In this document: one piece after another, positions 24,418-32,646 of the stretch | Numbering within the stretch: position 1 is the stretch's first letter | How the letters are laid out: each line of letters begins with the position of its first letter | Assembly (NCBI GenBank): GCA_049510975.1 | Contig: JBEKYM010000011.1 | Coordinates: forward strand, 25,999 to 89,998 | Reading direction: 5' to 3' | DNA length: 64,000 bases | Source of the DNA: JAKACA01 sp049510975 | GTDB taxonomy: Bacteria; Actinomycetota; Acidimicrobiia; Acidimicrobiales; Bog-793 | The notes under the pieces: generated by a model | Told to the model about the DNA's origin: nothing | Databases searched by the model: none | What the model saw: only the letters and a program-made list of their open reading frames with translations | Program-made: the position numbers and the translations under genes

Positions 24418-26121
24418 TCAAGCGTCCTGCCCGTCGGACGGGGCCAGGCGGCGGGACGAGTGGGCGACGATCCGCCGCCCACCAGCGGCCTTGGCCTCGT
24501 AGAGGGCGGCGTCGGCCTGGGCGATGAGCTCATGGATCGAGGAGAGGTCACCGGCCGCCAAACCGATGCTGAGCGAGACATCCAGGCCGGCGGCCAGCGC
24601 GTCCCAATCCTGCTGGCCGACGGTGTCCATCACCGTCTCCGCCCGCAGGCGCGCCACCTCCAGGTCGGCGGCGGCGAGCACGACGGCGAACTCGTCGCCT
24701 CCGAGGCGAACGGCGCAGTCGGCCTGGCGGACGCTGGCCTCGAGAACGCGGGCGACCGTGATGAGGACGGCGTCGCCGGTAGCGTGCCCGAACCGGTCGT
24801 TGACGCCCTTGAAATCGTCGAGGTCGGCGACGAGGAGGACGATGCGCTCGATGCGCTGGTGCTCGACGGCCACCAGATACCGCTCGAAACCGCGGCGGTT
24901 GGAGAGCCCGGTGAGGTCGTCGAGGTGTGCGTGACGCGTGAGCAGGTCGTGCTCCTGCTTGAGTCGCTCCGCCTGCAGCCGGGAGTGCATCGACCCGAGT
25001 GCGGCCACGCGGTTGGCGGAACGCCGGTCGAGCTGGCGAAGGCCGTAGCGAAGGCCGCCCGCCCGCCCTTCCTCGGCCTCGATGCCGGCGGCGACCGACA
25101 GGGCGAGGTCGTAGGTATCGGGTGATCCGTGCGGGTCGATGTTGGAGACGGCTGCCTCGGCTGAGCGCATCGCCGCCGGCAGGTTGCCGGCGATGCGCTC
25201 GTTGATGGCGATCGCCAGGTGGAGGTGACCGATCGGCCAGGCGCGCGGGTGCTCCTCGGGCGCCAGCTGGGCGAGGAGGTCGCCGGCGGGTCCGGCCGTG
25301 TCGTGCCCGGCGATCGCACCGAGGAGGAGCTCGAAGGCGCGCAGCTCCGATCGCCACTGGTCGGGAATGTCGATATTGGTCGCGGTCGTCATCACGTCCG
25401 CCAACGTCCGCCAGCGCTCGGCGACGCCTGCCGTGTCCCGGAGCTGGAACAGGGCACAGGCCCAGTCGACTTGCATCTCCGCCCGGTTGTAGACGATCGC
25501 GGGCAGCACGAGCTGCAGCCACGCAGGCGAGTCGTCCGGCGCCAGCGCCAGCGCGATGGCGAACTGCTCGTCGCCGAGCTCCCACAGCCATCGATCGCAG
25601 TACGCCTGCGCGCACTCGTTGTGAGCCGTCATTCGGTCGAGAGCGTTACCTCCGCCAGCCTCCAGCAGGACGGTCGCCCGGGCGAGGTCGGCCTCGGCAT
25701 CGACGCCGGCGAACTCGGTGGCGCCGCTCGTATCGGCGCTCGAGCGCATGGCGAGGGCGATGGCGGCCATCGCATCGTCGCCGTCCGCCTCGGCTTGCGC
25801 CAGGAGGCGGTTGATGGCCGGGAGCGTCCGCTCGTAATCGGTCGTCGTGGCAGCCACGGCCGAGGCGAAGAGGCCGGCTCGGAACACTTCGGCCCAGCCG
25901 CGCGAGCGTCCGGTCTCGAGCAGGCGGACGATGGCCTCGGCAGCCCCCGGAACTGCGGCCTGCACGTCGAGGGCGAGCCGAAAGGCCTCGATTCGGAGGT
26001 CCTCGCGCTCAGGCAGCACCGGAGGAGGTCCGTTTCCGGGATCCAATACCACCAACCCTCCTCGCGCAACGCCGGCATGCCCGATCGGCAAGGAGCAGCC
26101 CCAGTCGCTCCTCGCATCCAT
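24418..26121 (-). CDS. diguanylate cyclase with TPR-like N-terminal region
   Basis: A 567-residue cytoplasmic protein. Residues about 40-385 are helical and repeat-like (TPR/SARP-type), without membrane segments. A GGDEF domain follows at about 395-555. The active loop GGDEF (474-478) is intact, and the RQAD motif five residues before it is the RxxD inhibitory site. This predicts an active, product-inhibited c-di-GMP synthase. It lies 33 bases downstream of a universal-stress gene on the same strand. The start ATG 26121 has a weak Shine-Dalgarno. Confidence 0.88.
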   Translation of the reverse strand: MDARSDWGCSLPIGHAGVARGGLVVLDPGNGPPPVLPEREDLRIEAFRLALDVQAAVPGAAEAIVRLLETGRSRGWAEVFRAGLFASAVAATTTDYERTLPAINRLLAQAEADGDDAMAAIALAMRSSADTSGATEFAGVDAEADLARATVLLEAGGGNALDRMTAHNECAQAYCDRWLWELGDEQFAIALALAPDDSPAWLQLVLPAIVYNRAEMQVDWACALFQLRDTAGVAERWRTLADVMTTATNIDIPDQWRSELRAFELLLGAIAGHDTAGPAGDLLAQLAPEEHPRAWPIGHLHLAIAINERIAGNLPAAMRSAEAAVSNIDPHGSPDTYDLALSVAAGIEAEEGRAGGLRYGLRQLDRRSANRVAALGSMHSRLQAERLKQEHDLLTRHAHLDDLTGLSNRRGFERYLVAVEHQRIERIVLLVADLDDFKGVNDRFGHATGDAVLITVARVLEASVRQADCAVRLGGDEFAVVLAAADLEVARLRAETVMDTVGQQDWDALAAGLDVSLSIGLAAGDLSSIHELIAQADAALYEAKAAGGRRIVAHSSRRLAPSDGQDA

Positions 26122-26154
26122 TGTCCCACGCAGTGTCAGTATTGCTGCCTCTTT

Positions 26155-26628
26155 TCAGGAGGCGTGCGAGGCGTGTCCTTCGTGTTTGTCATGACAGGGC
26201 ACGAGGACGACGGGAACGTGCGACAGCTGGGCGCAACGCTGGCTGACGGAGCCGAGCATCCAGCGCCGCAGTCCCGTGAGTCCCTTCGTGCCCACCACGA
26301 GCAGCCGTGCCGAAGCGCTGTGCTCGACGAGGGTCTCGGTCGGATCGCCCGCCACGACGTGCTGGACGACATGCACGGCACCGGCGTCTTCTTCGGCCAC
26401 GGCTTGGTGCACGCGCTCGGCCAGCATCTCTTTCAGGCGAGCGACACCTTCACGGCCGGCGCCGAACAACGACGGCGGACCGAGGATGCTCCACGGGTCC
26501 GACCACACGAGGAGGGCTTCCAGCTCGTCGCCGCTCGAGAGCGCTTCCATGAGGGCCCATCGCAACGCCAGCAGTGAGCACGGCGAGCCGTCGACACCGA
26601 CCACGATCCGATTCGAGGACTCGCCCAC
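26155..26628 (-). CDS. universal stress protein, UspA family
   Basis: A 157-residue single Usp domain. The N-terminal strand RIVVGVDGS and the ATP-binding signature VVGTKGLTGLRRWMLGSVSQ (G-x2-G-x9-GS) are complete, predicting an ATP-binding Usp. GTG 26628 is preceded by AAGGAGG. It is upstream of the GGDEF gene and may be co-transcribed with it. Confidence 0.9.
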   Translation of the reverse strand: MGESSNRIVVGVDGSPCSLLALRWALMEALSSGDELEALLVWSDPWSILGPPSLFGAGREGVARLKEMLAERVHQAVAEEDAGAVHVVQHVVAGDPTETLVEHSASARLLVVGTKGLTGLRRWMLGSVSQRCAQLSHVPVVLVPCHDKHEGHASHAS

Positions 26629-26738
26629 GACCGCCTCCTTCTGATGCTGCTGTCTTCACGATCCGCCCCCAGTCACCCCTGCGATAGAGGAGAAGGTCAT
26701 CATGACGCCGTCGTGACTGCGGACCAGAGACCACGACG

Positions 26739-27560
26739 TCAGTACACCCAGACCTCCGTGCCGATCGGCATGAGGTCGTCCGCCCAGATCCAGTCGATCG
26801 CCTCGTTGCTCACGCGGACGCAGCCATGCGATACCGGGTAGGCCGGCACGTAGGAATCGCCGTGAATGGCGAAGCCGCCGGAGAAGTACTTCGGGCGCCA
26901 CAGCTGCCCGAGCGAGTCGGTCACGAGCCCGTCGACCTGGCGATAGACGTGAAAGATGCCCACAGGCGTGTTGGCAACGGCCGTCACTCCGCCATCGACG
27001 TAGGTGTACCCGCCACCGGTCGAGGTGTTCAGGATCGCCGAGACCTTGCCGTTGTCGACGATCATGATGAGGTCGTCCGAAAGATCCACTTCGACGACAT
27101 CGCCAATTGTGCTGCGCGGGGTCGGGACGACCCCACGGGTGAGTGCCGCCTGTGTCATCGGGCCTACGATCCCGTCCCGCCCGATGCCGGCGGCCTTCTG
27201 CAGCGCGTAGACGGCTTGCTGAGTGCTGTCGCCGAACTGCCCGTTGACTTCCCCGAGCCAGTAGCCGAGCGAGCTGAGCCGCCGCTGCAGAGCCAGGACT
27301 CTCGGACCGCTGTCGCCGAGGACGAGCGCTGGCGGGCCGGGCGTCGTCGTCGTCGTAGTCGTCGGCAGCACTGCCGTGGTGCTCGTCGTGGTGCTCGAAT
27401 TGAGTGAGACCGCCGTCGTCGAGCTCCCCGAGGCCCGCGTGGTGATGGGCGGTATGCCGGCCAGTCCACCGCAGCCCGCCAGAGAGGCGCTCGCCAGCAG
27501 CGCCATTGCCAGTGGCACCCCTTTGACGATCCACCTACGGCAAAGCAGCCCAACTGCCAT
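26739..27560 (-). CDS. L,D-transpeptidase lipoprotein with peptidoglycan-binding domain
   Basis: A 273-residue exported cell-wall enzyme making 3-3 cross-links or anchoring proteins. The N-terminus is a lipoprotein signal with lipobox LAGC (Cys30). A Thr/Ser-rich linker follows, then a PG_binding_1 domain (about 75-140; LQRRLSSLGYWLGEVNGQFG) and a C-terminal YkuD domain. Its motif IHGDSY followed by SHGCVRVS contains His245 and the nucleophile Cys247. ATG 27560 is chosen; an in-frame TTG at 27584 would add eight residues. The Shine-Dalgarno is weak. Confidence 0.9.
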   Translation of the reverse strand: MAVGLLCRRWIVKGVPLAMALLASASLAGCGGLAGIPPITTRASGSSTTAVSLNSSTTTSTTAVLPTTTTTTTPGPPALVLGDSGPRVLALQRRLSSLGYWLGEVNGQFGDSTQQAVYALQKAAGIGRDGIVGPMTQAALTRGVVPTPRSTIGDVVEVDLSDDLIMIVDNGKVSAILNTSTGGGYTYVDGGVTAVANTPVGIFHVYRQVDGLVTDSLGQLWRPKYFSGGFAIHGDSYVPAYPVSHGCVRVSNEAIDWIWADDLMPIGTEVWVY

Positions 27561-27676
27561 GAAGACAGTTTCCGCCGCTGCCAACCGGCCGACCAGGGCA
27601 AAAGGGCCTCACTGTGCGGGCGGCGAGAGCGGTTCGCGCGGGTGTCGGTATCACTCGAGCGGACCCGTTGAGAAGC

Positions 27677-27937
27677 CTAGAAGTACCGCTCGTCCTCGTT
27701 GCCGAAGCTGCGAAACGCGATCAGGGTCCGCAACCCCGTGATCCCCTCCAGGACGGCGATCCGCTTGGTGACGACGTCGGCGAGATCCTCGTGGTTGACG
27801 ACGCGCACGATCACGACGAAGTCCTCGTCGCCGGCGACCGAATAGGCGGCAGCGACGCCTGCGACATCGGCGAGCTCGCGTCCGAGCGTTGCCAGACGAG
27901 CCGGTGCGGCATTCACGAGGACAACGGCTTCGACCAT
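27677..27937 (-). CDS. stand-alone Lrp/AsnC ligand-binding (RAM) domain protein
   Basis: An 86-residue protein consisting only of the AsnC_trans_reg/RAM domain (beta-alpha-beta-beta-alpha-beta; VLVNAAPARL, YSVAGDEDFVVIVRV, TLIAFRSF). It lacks the helix-turn-helix of Lrp. Such proteins form ring oligomers that bind amino acids or other small ligands. It lies upstream of the L,D-transpeptidase and divergent from the NCS1 permease. Its role is unknown. Confidence 0.82.
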   Translation of the reverse strand: MVEAVVLVNAAPARLATLGRELADVAGVAAAYSVAGDEDFVVIVRVVNHEDLADVVTKRIAVLEGITGLRTLIAFRSFGNEDERYF

Positions 27938-28040
27938 AGGGCCACTGTAGATCTGGCGGCCGGCAGGAACTCGCTACTGCCTCGAAATAGGGCACAACGC
28001 CTCTAGAGAAGACGCGATCGCGCGCGGCAACCTAGTATCT

Positions 28041-28081
28041 GGACGATCTGCCGATGAGGGAACCCTCCGGGATTCTCGTCC
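28041..28081 (+). ncRNA. candidate structured leader of the NCS1 permease
   Basis: A compact nested structure: outer stem GGACGA/TCGTCC (28041-28046 with 28076-28081), an internal loop TCTG/GATTC, then CCG (bulge AT) GAGG, loop GAAC, CCTC CGG. It ends 5 bases before the AAGGAGG Shine-Dalgarno of the permease (28087-28093). The location and size suit a translation-controlling riboswitch or protein site for a purine-type transporter. No named riboswitch consensus was matched. Confidence 0.4.
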
Positions 28082-28099
28082 GACACAAGGAGGTCCGGG

Positions 28100-29614
28100 A
28101 TGTCTGAGGGCACGGGCGTTGTGACGGGTGGGTACGGCAGTGGACCGGCAGGTGGGGCACTAGGACTCGATGCGCCACCGTCGACAGAGGGCTATGAGGC
28201 CTTCAAGCTGGAGCAACGCGGGATCGAGCTGATCCCTGACTCCGACCGGAAGATGCGCCCCTCCGGTCTGTTCTGGATGTGGGCCGGTGCGATCTGGAAC
28301 GTCGAGTTCCTCGTCTACGGGGCTCTCATGCTGTACTTCGGTCTCTCGTTCTGGCAGGCCGTGCTGGCGATCCTCGTCGGCAACCTCGCCTACGCATTCC
28401 TCGGGTGGGCGAGCATCCCTGGCCCGCAGACCGGTACCACCGCCTTCATGGTCAGCCGGGCTCCCTTCGGTCGCAACGGCAACCGCGCTCCTTCGCTGTT
28501 CAACTGGCTCACCCAGGTCGGTTTCGAAGTCGAAGGCATCGTCCTCATCGTGCTCATCATCGAGGCGATGTTCTCGAGAGAAGGGACGACCCTCGACACG
28601 CTCGCCAAGGTCTTCGTCATCATCGCGGCCGTGGCGGTGCAGTTCATCGTGCCGTTCCTCGGCCACGCCACCATCATCAAGGTGCTGCGCTACCTCTCGT
28701 TCGTGTTCATCGTCGTCTTCGCCATCATGGCGATCCTGGTCGTGCCGCACGCCCACCTGAGCGCCATCCACCAGCACGCGTCGTGGTGGATCTGGACGAC
28801 GGGACTCGTCCTCATCGTCTCAGCCGGAGGGCTCGGGTGGACCGAGAACGCTGCCGACTACTCGCGCTACCTCCCCCGGGACACCTCCAAGGCAAAGACC
28901 TTCTGGTCGGCTGCTCTTGGAGCCGCCATCCCGTCGATCCTGCTCGAGCTGCTCGGCGCGGCCGCCTACCTCATCAGCCCGAAGGCCATCGCCGTCACCG
29001 GGTTGCCCTCGTCATTCGACAGCTGGTTCTTCTGGCCGTTCTTGATCCTGGCGCTGCCGCAGCTGTTCGCCATCAACTCCATTGACATGTACTCCTCCGG
29101 GGTCACACTGCAGGCGATCGGGATCCCGCTCAAGCGGTGGGGCTGCGTCGTCGTCGACACGGTCATCTCCGGTGGGATCACGGCTCTGGTGATCTTCAAG
29201 GGCAACTTCTATACCGACCTCTCCGGCTTCCTCGACTACATCGTCGTGTGGCTGGGACCCTGGTTCGGGATTCTCATGGTCGACTACCTGCTCCGGCGGG
29301 GGCGTTACGACCTCGAGTCCTTGGCGGCCAAGAAGGGCGGCCTGTACTGGAGAGACGGCGGCTTCAACTGGAAGGCGCTCGTGTCGCTTGCGCTGGGAAT
29401 GTTCGCAGCCATGATGTGGATCGACGCCGCCTTCTACGTGCCGAGCTACACCGGGCCGCTCTCCAATGCCACGCACGGGGGCGACTTCAGCTGGCTGTTC
29501 GGCATGATCGTTGCCGGAGTGGTGTACGCGCTGCTCTCGGTGTCGAGCGTCCGTCAAGAAGCGGCTTCGAGCTCCTCATTGCCGGAGTTGCCCATCAGCA
29601 ACGAACGCCTCTGA
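28100..29614 (+). CDS. NCS1-family purine/pyrimidine (nucleobase) permease
   Basis: A 504-residue polytopic permease with about 12 membrane helices, of the cytosine/purine/hydantoin NCS1 family. Landmarks are GIELIPDSDRKMRPSGLFWMW before helix 1, SIPGPQTGTTAFMVSRAPFG in the substrate region, and GWTENAADYSRYLP in the middle. It would import a nucleobase or hydantoin with H+ or Na+. AAGGAGG precedes ATG 28100. It opens the purine-catabolism island and could supply its substrate. Exact specificity is not readable. Confidence 0.88.
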   Translation: MSEGTGVVTGGYGSGPAGGALGLDAPPSTEGYEAFKLEQRGIELIPDSDRKMRPSGLFWMWAGAIWNVEFLVYGALMLYFGLSFWQAVLAILVGNLAYAFLGWASIPGPQTGTTAFMVSRAPFGRNGNRAPSLFNWLTQVGFEVEGIVLIVLIIEAMFSREGTTLDTLAKVFVIIAAVAVQFIVPFLGHATIIKVLRYLSFVFIVVFAIMAILVVPHAHLSAIHQHASWWIWTTGLVLIVSAGGLGWTENAADYSRYLPRDTSKAKTFWSAALGAAIPSILLELLGAAAYLISPKAIAVTGLPSSFDSWFFWPFLILALPQLFAINSIDMYSSGVTLQAIGIPLKRWGCVVVDTVISGGITALVIFKGNFYTDLSGFLDYIVVWLGPWFGILMVDYLLRRGRYDLESLAAKKGGLYWRDGGFNWKALVSLALGMFAAMMWIDAAFYVPSYTGPLSNATHGGDFSWLFGMIVAGVVYALLSVSSVRQEAASSSSLPELPISNERL

Positions 29615-29666
29615 GCTCGCCCACCGACGCCGCACTTTCTGGCTTCTTGGCCGTCCCGTCAAGTGA

Positions 29667-29689
29667 CCGGCGAACCCTGTGATCGCCGG
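29667..29689. terminator. hairpin between convergent permease and PGK-like genes
   Basis: Perfect CCGGCGA/TCGCCGG stem with a 9-base loop, 53 bases after the permease stop and 23 bases past the end of the opposing gene. There is no T-run. Confidence 0.45.
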
Positions 29690-29711
29690 AACCTGATGGG
29701 GCGGCCAACGT

Positions 29712-30836
29712 TCAGGTCAGCGGGCTGTGGCGCAGCGCTGCCAGCGCCGGCAGGTCGCCGTCCTTCAACAGGGCCACGGCGCTCTCGGTGGCGCTGAGCC
29801 GGCCCGTTCCGGCCACGTCGTCGCCGAGCGCAGCGAAGAGGGCATCTCCACCGAGCACGACATGTCCCTCCGCAGGGAGGGCGGCTGCGACTGCCAGCGT
29901 TCCCACCGAGAATCGCGGGTCCTCGGCCCGCCCGAGCGCACCTGTCCACAGCACACTGCCGGCTCCTTGCAGCACCTCGGAGAAGCGGAGCCGCGTGACC
30001 GGCCCAATGTCGGAGACGAGTCCGTCGACCGGTTCGCCGGAGGCGGTAAGGGCAACGGTGCCGTCGGTCCGCTCCCAGATGAGGTCGGACGGAAGATGGA
30101 TGTCGTGCTGGATCTCGCGGGCGAGCCCGAAACACGTCCGGCACTCCCGCAGCAGCTCGGTTTGAGCGCCGCTCGTCGCTGTGGCACCGATCGCATTGAG
30201 GAACGGCAGCGCCATGGCACCGCCGACGAGGACGTCGTCGGCGCGCAGCACGAGTCCACGAAGGCCCGGGAGTCGCTCGAGGGATTGGTCGCTGCCGAAG
30301 ACGACGACGAATGGCCGGGGCACGTCAGCGAGGAAGGGTTCGAGGAGCTCGAGGTCGGCGGCCAGCCGCAGCCCGGCTGCGGACCGTAGGGCGCCGGGTG
30401 GCCCGACGAGAGAGGCAAGCGGCAGCCAGCTCCACTGGAAGGCTTCGTTGACGAAGAGCTCCTGCCCGTTCACGAGCTCGGCGACGAGGCCGGGATCGCC
30501 GGATCGCTCCGCCTGCAATGGAAGGTTCGGCCGGAGCGCCACTCCCGGGCATCGGGTCTCGATTGCCTGGCGGATCCGGTCGAAGGACTCCGCATCCGGT
30601 GCCTGATCAAAGTCCCCCGAATGGCCGCACACGGTGACGCGAGCACCGTGATCGACCAGGTAGGTGAGCGTGGGCACGAGAACGTCGAGCCGTCGCCGGT
30701 GGGCGGGCCGATCAGGGTCGTATCGGCGGATGTCGAGATCACCGCGAACGAGGACGGCCCGTCCCGATACGTCGCCGAGATCCTCCAGTGTCGGCACCTG
30801 CAGAGGGCGTCCGGGAGCCTGTCGGGACGAGCTCAT
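29712..30836 (-). CDS. phosphoglycerate-kinase-like protein with degraded substrate site
   Basis: A 374-residue protein with the two-lobed PGK fold by motif order: RGDLDI (canonical RVDFNV), CGHSGDF (SHLGRP), FVNEAFQ (VNDAFG), VGGAMALPF (GGGMAYTF), DIGPVT, LWTGALGRAEDPRFSVGT (WNGPMGVFE..GT) and LGGDALFAA (GGGDS). The 3-phosphoglycerate arginines of SHLGR, ENxRF and HRAHAS are lost, as are both lysines of GGAKVSDK. The nucleotide-side DIGP, Glu and GGD are largely kept. It is probably not a glycolytic PGK. It is divergent from glutamate dehydrogenase across a 427-base gap. Confidence 0.75.
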   Translation of the reverse strand: MSSSRQAPGRPLQVPTLEDLGDVSGRAVLVRGDLDIRRYDPDRPAHRRRLDVLVPTLTYLVDHGARVTVCGHSGDFDQAPDAESFDRIRQAIETRCPGVALRPNLPLQAERSGDPGLVAELVNGQELFVNEAFQWSWLPLASLVGPPGALRSAAGLRLAADLELLEPFLADVPRPFVVVFGSDQSLERLPGLRGLVLRADDVLVGGAMALPFLNAIGATATSGAQTELLRECRTCFGLAREIQHDIHLPSDLIWERTDGTVALTASGEPVDGLVSDIGPVTRLRFSEVLQGAGSVLWTGALGRAEDPRFSVGTLAVAAALPAEGHVVLGGDALFAALGDDVAGTGRLSATESAVALLKDGDLPALAALRHSPLT

Positions 30837-31263
30837 CTCGGACCGAGCAGTGTCGTATCGGGCTCGTCGGGCTCGTCCGGCTCACGTCTCATCAGCACTC
30901 GTCAGTTCCTCGTGCCGGCGTCGCAGGCGGCTGCGACAGGCGGCGGTCGATCCGTCACAGGCTTAGCACGCGCGAGGTCGAGTCCCGGCTGCGGGACGGC
31001 CTCTTGGGCCGGAGTCCCACGTGGCGGGGACTTTCGGCCCTAGCCCTGGCTCCGGGGCACCCGCATCATGGTTTCATGACTCGAAAGGTGTCGTGGATGA
31101 GCTCTCCGACACCGAGTCCAAGTTCTGCCTTCGTCGTCCAAGTGCAATCCGCCCCGACCGGCCGACGACCGGTCCCACTCGGGGCCGCGAGCGCTTCAGC
31201 TGCACTGCGCGCTCGATGCTTGCGAGCACGGGTCGGAAGACGTGAGCAGAAGGGAGCCAGAGC
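30837..31263. other. 427-base divergent intergenic region
   Basis: The region between the PGK-like gene and gdhA holds no convincing gene. Its main feature is the DosR-like box at 31027-31040. Its length suggests a long 5' leader for gdhA or a distant promoter. Confidence 0.5.
31027..31040 (+). promoter_or_regulatory. DosR/DevR-like box in the gdhA upstream region
   Basis: GGGAC-TTTC-GGCCC followed by TAG. It is the copy in this window closest to the mycobacterial DosR consensus (GGGACT at the left half). It is 223 bases from the gdhA start and 190 from the PGK-like start, so it could serve either direction. Confidence 0.55.
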
Positions 31264-32619
31264 ATGACCTACATCGAACGCGTACTCAGCGAAGTGGAGC
31301 GCAAGAACCCTGGCGAGGCGGAGTTCCACCAGGCCGTCAACGAGGTCTACACGTCGCTCGCACCTGTTCTGGCGGAGCATCACGAGTACGAGCAAGCCAA
31401 GATCCTCGAGCGAATGGCCGAGCCGGAGCGCGTGATCATCTTCCGCGTGCCGTGGGTCGACGACGAGGGCGAGATCCAGATCAACCGCGGCTTTCGCGTG
31501 CAGATGAACAGCGCCATCGGCCCCTACAAGGGCGGTCTGCGCTTTCACCCGACTGTCTACCTCGGGCTGTTGAAGTTCCTCGCCTTCGAGCAGGTGTTGA
31601 AGAACTCCCTCACGACATTGCCGATGGGCGGCGCCAAAGGCGGCTCCGACTTCGACCCGAAGGGCCGCAGTGACGCCGAGGTCCGACGCTTCTGCCAGTC
31701 CTTCATGAGCGAGCTGTTCCGCCACATCGGTCAGTACACCGACGTGCCTGCGGGCGACATCGGCGTCGGCACTCGCGAGATCGGCTACCTCTTCGGCCAG
31801 TACAAGCGCATCTCCAACGAGTTCGGCGGAACGCTGACGGGGAAGGGCTACGGGTGGGGCGGTTCCCTCGTGCGCCCGGAAGCGACTGGCTACGGCGCCG
31901 TCTACTTCGCCGAGGAGATGCTCGCCACCCGCTCGGAGAGCCTGCAGGGCAAGACTTGTCTCGTCTCGGGCAGCGGCAACGTGGCTCAGTACACGGCCGA
32001 GAAGCTCATCGCCATGGGCGCCAAGCCGATCACCTTGTCCGACTCGAGCGGCTTCGTCTACGACGCCGACGGCATCGACGAGGAGAAGCTGGCTTTCGTC
32101 ATGGACTTGAAGAACCTCCGGCGCGGTCGCATCTCCGAGTACGCCGCCCAGTACCCCCGAGCGACGTTCACGGCTGCCACCGGCGGCGACGCCAACCCGC
32201 TCTGGGCCGTCCCGGCTGACTGCGCCTTCCCGTCAGCGACCCAGAACGAGATCAACGGCAAGGACGCCGCCAACCTTGTCGGCAACGGGATCGTTGCCGT
32301 CACCGAGGGTGCCAACATGCCGACGATGCCGGACGGAGTCGAGCAGTTCCGCAGTGGCGGCGTCCTCTTCGGGCCCGGCAAAGCGGCCAATGCCGGAGGC
32401 GTGACCGTCTCTGGTCTCGAGATGTCGCAAGACAGCCTCCACCTGCAGTGGACAAGGGAGCAGGTGGACGAGCGCCTGCACTCGATCATGGCTGCGATCC
32501 ACGCCCATGCCCGCGAGGCCGCCGAGCAATACGGCAAGCCCGGTGACTACGTCGTCGGTGCGAACATCGCCGGATTTGTGAAGGTCGCAGACGCCATGAT
32601 CGACGAAGCCGTCATCTGA
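31264..32619 (+). CDS. gdhA: glutamate dehydrogenase (NADP type)
   Basis: A 451-residue hexameric-type enzyme interconverting glutamate with 2-oxoglutarate and ammonium. The substrate/catalytic segment GPYKGGLRFHP and PMGGAKGGSDFDPKG (catalytic Lys) is complete. The Rossmann domain contains SGSGNVAQYTAEKL. Length and sequence match the bacterial NADP-specific class I enzyme. ATG 31264 has GAAGGGAG upstream. It is the first gene of an operon running through nifJ, two PLP enzymes, a deaminase and a hydantoinase. It could assimilate the ammonia they release. Confidence 0.96.
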   Translation: MTYIERVLSEVERKNPGEAEFHQAVNEVYTSLAPVLAEHHEYEQAKILERMAEPERVIIFRVPWVDDEGEIQINRGFRVQMNSAIGPYKGGLRFHPTVYLGLLKFLAFEQVLKNSLTTLPMGGAKGGSDFDPKGRSDAEVRRFCQSFMSELFRHIGQYTDVPAGDIGVGTREIGYLFGQYKRISNEFGGTLTGKGYGWGGSLVRPEATGYGAVYFAEEMLATRSESLQGKTCLVSGSGNVAQYTAEKLIAMGAKPITLSDSSGFVYDADGIDEEKLAFVMDLKNLRRGRISEYAAQYPRATFTAATGGDANPLWAVPADCAFPSATQNEINGKDAANLVGNGIVAVTEGANMPTMPDGVEQFRSGGVLFGPGKAANAGGVTVSGLEMSQDSLHLQWTREQVDERLHSIMAAIHAHAREAAEQYGKPGDYVVGANIAGFVKVADAMIDEAVI

Positions 32620-32646
32620 GCGGCCGGACCAACAGGGAGAGAGCGC

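Noticed and set aside
27992..28005. Possible DosR-like box GGGCA-CAAC-GCCTC before the NCS1 permease
   Set aside because: Only the GGG half-site fits; too degenerate to list as a site.
28041..28081. Guanidine-I (ykkC) riboswitch in the permease leader
   Set aside because: The conserved ykkC sequence elements are not present; only a generic structured leader is supported.
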